DNA of 64,000 bases from Paenibacillus sp. YYML68. Its GTDB lineage: Bacteria > Bacillota > Bacilli > Paenibacillales > NBRC-103111. A program made the translations under genes and the position numbers. The notes beneath the pieces are model-generated. The model ran no database searches. It was given only the letters and a program-made list of their open reading frames with translations, and had not been told where the DNA came from. The stretch spans positions 1,218,501 through 1,282,500 of the forward strand of contig NZ_BQYI01000001.1 in assembly GCF_027923405.1 (NCBI RefSeq). The letters run 5' to 3'. Shown one piece after another: positions 45,093-52,209 of the stretch (position 1 is its first letter; each line of letters begins with the position of its first letter).

Positions 45093-45650
45093 ATGATGAC
45101 AATGCTCACGAAGGACGTATCCTTGTACCGTGACGTGTTTCAGCAGACGGAGGGTGACGTGCAGCGCGTAACCGGCATGCTGAGCCGACAGGAGCTCGAT
45201 ACAGCGAGCCTGAAGTATGAGACGAAGGTGCCGCAGCTGGAGTACATGTGCCTCATCATGGAGAACATGGTCATCACGAAGAAGCCACGGGCACGTATAT
45301 ATGCGGGCTTCCAGAAGCTATCGCGATGCGTGGAGCCTGTGCTGGAGCGTTTTTGCGCAATGGCGGACCATGCGGAGAAGGTCTACATATTCGGGGAGAA
45401 CGATAAGGAGATGCCGCACCATCCGAATATTGAATATGTGTCGCTCCCAGCCGATCATCCGCTTATTCGGGAATGGTTCCTCGTCATCCAGGCGCCTGTG
45501 ATGAAAATGATGATGACCGCCTACGATCTCGACGGCTTCGGCACCCATGATATTGAGGAGAACCGCAACTTCATAGGCATCAAGTCGAACCAGCCGAAGG
45601 TCGTAGATCAAGCTGCACAGCTGCTGCAATCCGCCATCGATTCGAACTAA
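45093..45650 (+). CDS. DICT-domain sensory protein
   Basis: The roughly 185-residue protein matches the DICT domain, a sensory module linked in other bacteria to light responses and diguanylate cyclases. VYIFGENDKEMPHHPNIEYV and a hydrophobic WFLVIQAPVMKMMMTAYDLD segment are visible. There is no output domain, so it must act through a partner, likely the signalling protein directly upstream. AAGAGG lies six bases before the ATG at 45093; ATGs at 45096 and 45102 are also possible. Confidence 0.68.
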   Translation: MMTMLTKDVSLYRDVFQQTEGDVQRVTGMLSRQELDTASLKYETKVPQLEYMCLIMENMVITKKPRARIYAGFQKLSRCVEPVLERFCAMADHAEKVYIFGENDKEMPHHPNIEYVSLPADHPLIREWFLVIQAPVMKMMMTAYDLDGFGTHDIEENRNFIGIKSNQPKVVDQAAQLLQSAIDSN

Positions 45651-45676
45651 TCCTACAGAAACGAGATGATTACGCG

Positions 45677-46615
45677 ATGAATCGTACTTCGATCGGACTT
45701 ACACTCGTCGGCTTCGGCGCTGCGCTCTGGGGAACCGACGCCATCCTGCGCACCCCGCTGCTTCAATCGATGACTTCGACGGAGATTGTATTAACTGAGC
45801 ATCTGCTGCTATGCCTGATCGCCGTGCCATTCCTGCTCATGCGACGCACAGCGCTCTCCCGTCTTAGCCGCAAGGATTGGGTGCTGCTCCTGCTGATCTC
45901 ATGGGGAAGCTCCGGCCTCGCGACATGGCTGTTCACTGAGGCGTTCCGACATGGCAACCCGAGCGTTGTCATTTTGCTGCAAAAGTTTCAGCCGCTGTTC
46001 GCCATAACGACCGCGAGGCTCATGCTCAGCGAGCGGCTGCCGAGGCTGTATCTGCTGCTGCTTCCTCTAGCTTTGCTCGGGGCGTACCTGCTCTCCTTCG
46101 GCCTGAAGGCTCCGTTCCTGTCTGTCCCTTACGAGGACTGGATCGGCTCCTTGCTCGCGATCGGAGCTGCGCTGCTATGGGGCTGCGGGACGGCGTTCGG
46201 ACGCAGCCTGCTCGGCAAGCTCTCGTTCACGGAGCTGGCGGCTGCCCGCTTCGTCTTCGCGGTTCCGTTCCTGCTCGGGCTGCTGATCGTGCAGGGCGGG
46301 GAGCTGCTGCAGGCGGCGTCGCTGTCTGCTTCTTCATGGATGTACATGGTGCTGCTGACGTTCGTGCCCGGCATGATGGCAATGCTGCTCTATTACCGGG
46401 GCTTGCGTGAGACGAAGGCGTCCTACGCGACGGTCGCGGAGCTGTTCTTCCCTGCTACAGCGGTGTTCCTCAATTGGGTGTTCTTGAACAAAGGCATCAC
46501 GCCGATTCAGCTGTGCGGAGCAGCGATGATCTACACGTCGGTGTTGCTCCTAGCCTGGCGTAGCGAGCCAGTGCAGCGGGCGGGCAAGCTTCAGCTGCCT
46601 TTGCAGCCTCAATAA
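45677..46615 (+). CDS. EamA-family (DMT superfamily) permease
   Basis: This 312-residue protein has about ten transmembrane helices in two EamA repeats, beginning with LTLVGFGAALWGTDAILRTP and with LLAIGAALLWGCGTAFGRSL in the second half. It is distinct in sequence from the EamA protein at 19008. The substrate is unknown. It starts 26 bases after the DICT gene and might share its transcript. Confidence 0.82.
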   Translation: MNRTSIGLTLVGFGAALWGTDAILRTPLLQSMTSTEIVLTEHLLLCLIAVPFLLMRRTALSRLSRKDWVLLLLISWGSSGLATWLFTEAFRHGNPSVVILLQKFQPLFAITTARLMLSERLPRLYLLLLPLALLGAYLLSFGLKAPFLSVPYEDWIGSLLAIGAALLWGCGTAFGRSLLGKLSFTELAAARFVFAVPFLLGLLIVQGGELLQAASLSASSWMYMVLLTFVPGMMAMLLYYRGLRETKASYATVAELFFPATAVFLNWVFLNKGITPIQLCGAAMIYTSVLLLAWRSEPVQRAGKLQLPLQPQ

Positions 46616-46620
46616 ATTCA

Positions 46621-46649
46621 TTGACAGTAATTGGTTCGTCGTGTAAGAT
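46621..46649 (+). promoter_or_regulatory. Strong sigma-A promoter upstream of the rtcB leader
   Basis: TTGACA and TAAGAT are separated by exactly 17 bases. It begins five bases after the permease stop and should drive the small ORF at 46685. Confidence 0.78.
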
Positions 46650-46684
46650 CTGAATATCTCAGTTTTTCCAAGGAAAGGAGTCCG

Positions 46685-46831
46685 ATGACGTTGCTATTCA
46701 CACAACTCAACAAAACAACACAAGACGAACGTTCCTACTTCGCAACTGAATATATCAGCTCATACGGATTTGTCTCGGACCTTGGGAGAAGCCTGACACG
46801 GGCAGCTGGCTTACGTCTTAGCATGGTGTAA
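46685..46831 (+). CDS. Small ORF in the rtcB leader
   Basis: A 48-residue frame begins MTLLFTQLNKTTQDERSYFA and ends SLTRAAGLRLSMV. The ribosome-binding site GGAAAGGAGTCCG is excellent, and a strong promoter lies 36 bases upstream. It is followed by a Rho-independent terminator, then rtcB. It has no family I recognise. It may be a leader peptide for attenuation, a small protein, or part of a regulatory RNA. Confidence 0.55.
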   Translation: MTLLFTQLNKTTQDERSYFATEYISSYGFVSDLGRSLTRAAGLRLSMV

Positions 46832-46868
46832 GTACAGGTGTGCGTTTCTCAGCATATATGAAATTATG

Positions 46869-46899
46869 GTCATGGACACTTAGGTCCATGGCTTTTTTT
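46869..46899 (+). terminator. Terminator/attenuator before rtcB
   Basis: GTCATGGAC pairs with GTCCATGGC (one G-T) around ACTTAG and is followed by TTTTTTT. It ends 42 bases before the rtcB start and could govern read-through from the upstream promoter. Confidence 0.85.
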
Positions 46900-46941
46900 G
46901 TTGTTATCTATACCAGCTACTAGTTAAGGAGTGTAATCAAC

Positions 46942-48168
46942 ATGTCTTACCAAATCATCAACGGTGTCCGGGTATGGGGCTCACCGGATGCGGGAGCGCT
47001 GGCACAGGCGGTGATGTGCCAAGAGCACGGCCGCGTCGTGCAGACGCTCCTCATGGCCGACCATCATAAGGGCTATAGCCAGCCGATCGGGGGAGTTGTC
47101 GCCTACGACGGGCAGATCTCCCCGTCAGGGGTCGGCTACGATATCGGCTGCGGCAACAAGGCGGTTCGCACGAACCTCATGGCCGATGAGGTGAAGCCTC
47201 AGCTCGCTCGGATCATGGATGAGCTCGCGCGTAAGGTGTCGTTCGGGGTCGGACGCGTCAATAAGGAGCGAATCGACCACGAGCTATTCGACGACCCGGA
47301 TTGGTCGGTCTACAAGTCGATTGGACGACAGGAGCACGATAAGCTGAAGGCGTTAGCCCGCGAGCAGCTAGGAACGGTTGGAAGCGGTAATCATTATGTG
47401 GATTTGTTCGAGGAGCAGGCGACAGGGCGACTGTGGGTCGGTAATCACTTCGGCAGCCGTGGCTTCGGACATAAGACGGCGAGCGGCTTCATGAATATGG
47501 CGGCGGGCCGCGAGTTTCTCGGGAAGGCACCAGGGGAGACGATGGACCAGCCGCCTGTGCTGCTGGAGCTGGCGAGCGAGCTGGGCGACATGTACTACCG
47601 GGCGATGAAGCTGGCCGGACGGTATGCGTATGCAGGGCGGGATGTCGTCATGGAGCAGGTGCTGTCCATACTCGGTGCTCAGGCGGATATGGAGGTGCAC
47701 AACCATCATAACTACGCGTGGCAGGAGCAGCATCATGGTCGTGACACGGTCGTCGTGCGCAAGGGAGCGACACCATCTGCGCCGGGACAGCTTGGCTTCA
47801 TCGGCGGCAGCATGGGCGACATATCGGTCATCGTGAGGGGCAAGGCTACGGCGGAGAATGAGGACGCCTTCTACAGCACGGTACACGGCGCAGGACGCAT
47901 CATGAGCCGCACGCAGGCGGCGGGCAAGATGAACTGGAAGACCCGCACCCGTTCGGGCGGCGCCATCACCGCCGCTCAGATGTATGAGGCCGTCCGCGGC
48001 TTCGGCGTCGAGCTACGAGGAGCTGGCACCGATGAGAGCCCATTCGTCTACCGCAGGCTGCAGGAGGTGCTGGACGCGCATGCGGAGACGATCGAGGTGC
48101 TGCATGTGCTGAAGCCGATCGGCGTCTGTATGGCGGGCGCGGATGAATTTGACCCGTACAAGGACTAA
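46942..48168 (+). CDS. rtcB: RNA-splicing ligase RtcB family
   Basis: This 408-residue GTP- and Mn-dependent RNA ligase joins 2',3'-cyclic phosphate or 3'-phosphate ends to 5'-OH ends. The metal and guanylylation residues are visible: HHKGY, GYDIGCGNKAV with the metal Cys, GSGNHYVD, VHNHHNYAW and the catalytic HGAGR(I)MSR. The C-terminus is complete. AAGGAG lies ten bases before the ATG. The gene is separated from its likely promoter by a terminator and a small ORF. Confidence 0.92.
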   Translation: MSYQIINGVRVWGSPDAGALAQAVMCQEHGRVVQTLLMADHHKGYSQPIGGVVAYDGQISPSGVGYDIGCGNKAVRTNLMADEVKPQLARIMDELARKVSFGVGRVNKERIDHELFDDPDWSVYKSIGRQEHDKLKALAREQLGTVGSGNHYVDLFEEQATGRLWVGNHFGSRGFGHKTASGFMNMAAGREFLGKAPGETMDQPPVLLELASELGDMYYRAMKLAGRYAYAGRDVVMEQVLSILGAQADMEVHNHHNYAWQEQHHGRDTVVVRKGATPSAPGQLGFIGGSMGDISVIVRGKATAENEDAFYSTVHGAGRIMSRTQAAGKMNWKTRTRSGGAITAAQMYEAVRGFGVELRGAGTDESPFVYRRLQEVLDAHAETIEVLHVLKPIGVCMAGADEFDPYKD

Positions 48169-48228
48169 TTCAGCTCGAACGAACAGCTGCAGGTCATGTC
48201 GCGAGTGATTGTGTTATATCATAGCGGT

Positions 48229-48450
48229 CTACTTCGTAAACAGCCGAATGATGTACATCACAAGCGACAGCCCGACACTGAGCACGATGCACGTCACGAT
48301 CGGGAAGTACAGCTTGAAATTCTCCTTTTCGACGACAATATCGCCTGGCAGTCGTCCGAGGTTTATGAATTTACCGACAACGGACCACAGCAAGCCAGCA
48401 ACGATCAGGATGGCTCCGGTGATGATCAGTATTTTGGGGAACGAGCTCAT
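48229..48450 (-). CDS. DUF2905 membrane protein
   Basis: This 73-residue protein has two hydrophobic helices with the conserved central loop GRLPGDIVVEKENFKLYFP, the hallmark of DUF2905. AAAGGAG lies nine bases before the ATG at 48450. It is convergent with rtcB. Function is unknown. Confidence 0.85.
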   Translation of the reverse strand: MSSFPKILIITGAILIVAGLLWSVVGKFINLGRLPGDIVVEKENFKLYFPIVTCIVLSVGLSLVMYIIRLFTK

Positions 48451-48580
48451 GGGAGGCAACTCCTTTATGTAAGAATGTACGATACTATTATCGCCGAAAA
48501 ACGGATGCGATGCATCCTCGATTCCTCTTTTTTACCAAATTATAGTTGAAGGTTGGTGGCTATACTCTTAAAATAAAGAA

Positions 48581-48608
48581 GAGGACAGTCTGTTCTTCTG
48601 TTGTCCTC
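48581..48608 (+). repeat. Hairpin upstream of the SMI1-type gene
   Basis: GAGGACA and TGTCCTC pair around a 14-base loop and are followed by GACTTTTCTTTT. It lies 33 bases before the next ATG. It may be a terminator for transcripts entering from upstream. Confidence 0.45.
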
Positions 48609-48640
48609 GACTTTTCTTTTGAAAGGAGTAATGGTTACTC

Positions 48641-48922
48641 ATGAGCAAAACTATAGAAGGTCTTAAGAAAAGATTAGAAGTTACTAATAATCTCATGTAT
48701 ATACAGAATAAGAATGGTGAGATAGACACCTATTCATGTACGTTTCACCCGCCTGCAAGTAAAAGTGACATAGAACGATTAGAATCTGAGATAGGTATAA
48801 ACATACCACTTGATTATCGGAATTTTCTCGAAACTTGCAATGGTTGCAGTTTATTTGATCACACTTTGTACGGTGGAGAAAATATCACTAGCGTTGCATT
48901 AATGTTCTCAGAATCATCATAA
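48641..48922 (+). CDS. SMI1/KNR4 (SUKH)-family immunity-type protein, truncated
   Basis: The 93-residue frame matches the N-terminal half of SUKH proteins: HPPASKSDIERLESEIG, then IPLDYRNFLETCNGCSLFD and GGENI. It stops early at about the point where the family continues into its C-terminal half, just before an IS4-family element. AAAGGAG precedes the ATG. SUKH proteins are commonly immunity factors for polymorphic toxins. The truncation makes function doubtful. Confidence 0.7.
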   Translation: MSKTIEGLKKRLEVTNNLMYIQNKNGEIDTYSCTFHPPASKSDIERLESEIGINIPLDYRNFLETCNGCSLFDHTLYGGENITSVALMFSESS

Positions 48923-48934
48923 TATTCACTCTAA

Positions 48935-50165
48935 TTGTTCCGCAGACATGAAAAAATCCTTTACAATGGAATGGCAGGTAGTACCTGTCCATAATCCACT
49001 GAAAAGGATCAGCCATGGACAAGGATACCCTATTTTCTTCATTTGGTAAATGGATTTCTCCAATTTGTGCGAAGACGTTCACAGATCGTGTTCGTGAAAT
49101 GGAACAAGATAAATATGTGAAGAAGCTTACAACATTGTCGTACCTTAAATTGTTCTTGCATGCGCAAATTCAGCAGCGAGACGGGCTTCGTGAAATAGCT
49201 GCCGATGTGCTTTGTGAAAACTTTCAAAGGGAACTCGGAATCCAATCAATCTCCGCCTCCCAGTTAAGCCGGAAGCATAATCAAGTCGACTCTTCCTTGC
49301 TGGAACAAGTATTCCAGTCGCTGGTGCAGCACATTCGCCGAAGCGAAGCTCCTCCTTCCCTGCGAAAAGATTTTAAGATCATCGACTCTACGACCATCGG
49401 ACTTTGCCTGCAGAAATACAAATGGGCTGAGTTTCGGAAAACGAAAGCTGGAATCAAGCTACACTTTCGCCTGGCGTATATGGATGATGAAACTGCTGTT
49501 CCCGAGAAGGTCAAGATGACACCCGCCAAGCAGAGTGATCGCAGTCAGTTGGATGACGTGGTTGATGAAGTGGGTTGCACCTACGTGTTTGATCGCGGCT
49601 ATATCGACTACGCCAAGTTTGACGACTACTGCGACCGTGGCATTTTCTTTGTGACTCGGACGAAAAAGAATACCGCCATCCGTCAGATTGAGTCGTTTAA
49701 ACTGCCAGCTGATGCTCGTGTGAAATCGGATGAAATGGTGTACATCGGAACACCGCAGAAGCGAATGGAAAACGTCTTGCGATTGATCCAAACGGAAGAT
49801 ACCGAAGGCAATCCGATTACCATTCTCACGAACCGCTTCGACTTAGAGGCGGATGAAATCGGACAAATCTACCGGGAACGCTGGGCGATTGAAACATTCT
49901 TCAAATGGATGAAGCAGCACGTACGCATCAAGACATTTTATGGAACCAGTGAGCAAGCCGTTATGAATCAGGTGTGGATGGCACTCATCGCCTTTTGTCT
50001 GCTCGTGCTGGTGAAGATGGAAACGGGCACCAAACACAGTCTGCTGGATCTATACCGGTGGCTAAAGGTCTTGCTATGGAATTCAGCAGAAATCTGGATG
50101 GAACGTATTCATTACAAACCCAGTCGAACATCTGCAGGTAGGCGAAAGAGAGTTTAGTGCAATTG
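48935..50165. mobile_element. IS4-family insertion sequence (second type)
   Basis: An intact transposase with flanking non-coding ends separates two SUKH gene fragments. The terminal repeats are not clear to me: only CTAATTG-like and CAATTG-like bases near the ends match in inverted orientation, so the boundaries are approximate. It differs from the 29482 element. Confidence 0.65.
49015..50157 (+). CDS. IS4-family transposase
   Basis: This 380-residue DDE transposase has the first Asp in FKIIDSTTIGL, the second in TYVFDRGYIDYAKF, and the IS4 signature YRERWAIETFFKWMK (Y-x2-R-x3-E-x6-K). The N-terminus is the DUF4372-like domain (FGKWISPICAKTFTDR). The frame is intact. The start ATG follows AAAGGATCAGCC. 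Confidence 0.9.
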   Translation: MDKDTLFSSFGKWISPICAKTFTDRVREMEQDKYVKKLTTLSYLKLFLHAQIQQRDGLREIAADVLCENFQRELGIQSISASQLSRKHNQVDSSLLEQVFQSLVQHIRRSEAPPSLRKDFKIIDSTTIGLCLQKYKWAEFRKTKAGIKLHFRLAYMDDETAVPEKVKMTPAKQSDRSQLDDVVDEVGCTYVFDRGYIDYAKFDDYCDRGIFFVTRTKKNTAIRQIESFKLPADARVKSDEMVYIGTPQKRMENVLRLIQTEDTEGNPITILTNRFDLEADEIGQIYRERWAIETFFKWMKQHVRIKTFYGTSEQAVMNQVWMALIAFCLLVLVKMETGTKHSLLDLYRWLKVLLWNSAEIWMERIHYKPSRTSAGRRKRV

Positions 50166-50307
50166 ACAAAACATTGATCATATTACATATAATTACCAAA
50201 TGGACAGGTTACCTTTATATGGGGGTCGACCTTTTGGCTGATTGACCCAGAATAAATGACTGAATTTTTTGTTATTAGTGATGATGAGTTTTATGCAACG
50301 CTAGTGA

Positions 50308-50577
50308 GAAAATATAATATACTCAATAACTGAGGTTATTCATTTACATCATATTAGAGATGACGATAAGAATTTACTAAAAGTAGCTTGTATTTTGCAA
50401 GACCACATTGTTATTGATTTAGAAAGATTAACTAATGGGGAAAACGATTATATATTTGTTAAAGAATTTGCTTCAATGCATAGACCTTGTGGGAATTTAC
50501 ATTGCAATTTTGAAACTTGGCTGTATCGATTCATTTCCACCAATGGAACAAAATACTGGAGTTGGAAAATGGATTAA
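50308..50577 (+). pseudogene. SMI1/KNR4-family C-terminal fragment
   Basis: An open frame without a good start encodes ENIIYSITEVIHLHH, then DHIVIDLERLTNGENDYIF and CNFETWLYRFISTNGTKYW, the standard C-terminal half of SUKH proteins. A stop (TGA 50305-50307) sits right before it. The preceding 60 bases look like a frameshifted remnant. The opening ENI repeats the ENI at which the truncated gene at 48641 breaks off. The fragments may therefore be two copies or the two ends of one gene disturbed by IS insertion. Confidence 0.68.
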
Positions 50578-50619
50578 ACAGAACCCAAGGAAGGGTTTAA
50601 AGGAAAGGTGGAATTAATT

Positions 50620-50937
50620 GTGGGTATGGGTTATCTGAATCTTGTGAGCCTCGTGCTTGGACTAATTGCTTGGATCCTTCCTGTTGTTAATCTCATGCGA
50701 TATCAAAAGCAAGGTCATAAGAATTGGACCATTCTAGCTTTTATAAGCATCAGTTGTTCTGCTTTTTCGCTATTGTTCCAGATTTTCTACAATCGTCATA
50801 TGGTAAAGATGGAGGATTGGTCTGCACTTATGGATGTAACGGGTGCTGTGGCGGTTGTCTCATCGTTATTACTCATCGTTACCATCATTTTAAATGTAAT
50901 CACTGTGATTGTATACCGTGATAGAATATCAAAGTAG
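50620..50937 (+). CDS. Small three-helix membrane protein
   Basis: The roughly 105-residue protein has hydrophobic segments near 4-24, 38-56 and 72-98 with a charged NLMRYQKQGHKNW loop. It resembles a small conserved Bacillus/Paenibacillus membrane family without known role. The GTG at 50620 follows AAAGGTGG by eight bases; a GTG four codons earlier is less well placed. It is AT-rich and accessory in character. Confidence 0.65.
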   Translation: MGMGYLNLVSLVLGLIAWILPVVNLMRYQKQGHKNWTILAFISISCSAFSLLFQIFYNRHMVKMEDWSALMDVTGAVAVVSSLLLIVTIILNVITVIVYRDRISK

Positions 50938-50950
50938 GTTGCTAAATATA

Positions 50951-51025
50951 CGCTTCGTCAGCGAAGCGCTCGGAGCGAAGGTGCAGTGGGACGATGAGAG
51001 CCGTATTGTGATTTTTACACCGTAG
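50951..51025 (+). pseudogene. Relic of a stalk-domain (Cu amine oxidase N-like) gene
   Basis: A 24-codon stretch ending in TAG reads RFVSEALGAKVQWDDESRIV then IFTP, the exact C-terminal pattern of the Paenibacillus stalk domain. It is GC-rich in an AT-rich setting and has no start, so it is the last piece of a deleted gene. Confidence 0.7.
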
Positions 51026-51073
51026 GTGATGCTTGATCCCGCTACAGGTGGTACCTAGAATTGAGGTTTTAGT

Positions 51074-52114
51074 ATGAATTCAATGGCTAAATTCATGGTA
51101 TGTTCTTTTACAATGCTACTTTTCTTATTGACCATTATGGGTTGTGCCAAGGAGAATGCTGAAGGAATCTATGGATTTCAGAGAACAAGCGAGGGATTAG
51201 AGCTCAAATCGGTCTCAGGTTCCCATTCTATGATTACGATCCCATCCGCACGATCGTCGAATATCACGATGGATCAGGATAATGTGATTTGGGTACCTAT
51301 TATTGCGGAAGAAAAATCCGGTAAGCGAGATAACGTAAGTCTAATTAAAGATGGAAAAATTATAAAAACGTTAAATTCAGAATACAATCGACCCATTAAA
51401 GTTATAGAAGGCGAAAATGGGACGAATGCAATCGTTTATTTGGATACAGGAGATTCAGGTAAAATCGTTATCATCAATAAATCGACTTATCACGTTGAAC
51501 AAGTCGTTGAATTAACTGGGTATCTGACAGATGCAGTCATGGATGGACAGTATTTGTACGTCACCGCCGGTGATCCGTATGAACAGGAAGGGGACGCAAA
51601 GTCCTTCCTATACCAAATCGATTGGACAACATATTCCGTATCTAAGCTGGTGTTACATCATGCCGTAAGATTAAACGCTCTACAGGAACACGGTGAATAT
51701 CTATATGCTGCTCCTGTGCTATTAATAGGTAAATCTCAAACTATGACTGAATTGTATAAAATCAATAAGAAAACCTTGCAGATAGAAGCTAGCTTGGAAA
51801 TTCCGAAATCGCCTATTTCCATGTTGAGAATTAATGAAAGACTCTTTATTTTGCATATGTCCTATGTGGATACTCCTATGTGGGGTGGGAAGCTCTCGAT
51901 TGTAAATTTGATCGATTTCACAGTAGAAGGCCTTGAACTCCCTACCATCGTAGATAAGATGTCTGCAGATAACGGGAAAATTCTGTTCACAAGTAGTGTC
52001 GCCGACGGTGGACGAATTCCACCTCAAATAGTTGAGCTGAAGCTAGATGATTTAAGTCTGAAGAGCTTAGTAGGAGACTACTTTTACTCAAACCTAATTC
52101 GAATATCGAAGTAG
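51074..52114 (+). CDS. Lipoprotein, probable beta-propeller
   Basis: This 346-residue protein has a lipoprotein signal: basic start, hydrophobic core (VCSFTMLLFLLTIMG) and the lipobox LTIMGC with Cys24. The rest shows repeated strand-rich motifs (GQYLYVTAGDPYE, GEYLYAAPVL, ERLFILHMSY), like a seven-bladed propeller. TTGAGG precedes the ATG. It would be anchored outside the membrane. Function is unknown. Confidence 0.72.
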   Translation: MNSMAKFMVCSFTMLLFLLTIMGCAKENAEGIYGFQRTSEGLELKSVSGSHSMITIPSARSSNITMDQDNVIWVPIIAEEKSGKRDNVSLIKDGKIIKTLNSEYNRPIKVIEGENGTNAIVYLDTGDSGKIVIINKSTYHVEQVVELTGYLTDAVMDGQYLYVTAGDPYEQEGDAKSFLYQIDWTTYSVSKLVLHHAVRLNALQEHGEYLYAAPVLLIGKSQTMTELYKINKKTLQIEASLEIPKSPISMLRINERLFILHMSYVDTPMWGGKLSIVNLIDFTVEGLELPTIVDKMSADNGKILFTSSVADGGRIPPQIVELKLDDLSLKSLVGDYFYSNLIRISK

Positions 52115-52137
52115 ACCTTAGCAACAATCTCCTCATA

Positions 52138-52178
52138 TAGACGAACCGCTACAAACGGACTATGATGGTGGAATAGTC
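52138..52178 (+). promoter_or_regulatory. Promoter with overlapping inverted repeat for the ABC-cNMP operon
   Basis: TAGACG and TATGAT are separated by 17 bases. GACTAT-N9-ATAGTC overlaps the -10 box and the expected start of transcription, where a repressor could bind. The ABC gene starts 32 bases further on. Confidence 0.5.
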
Positions 52179-52209
52179 ATATTCACCCATATGGAGGAGG
52201 GGTTCGGGC

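Noticed and set aside
51040..51062. A sequence resembling the T-box core (AGGTGGTACC).
   Set aside because: No specifier stem, antiterminator or terminator is present and the downstream gene is a lipoprotein, so the match is by chance.
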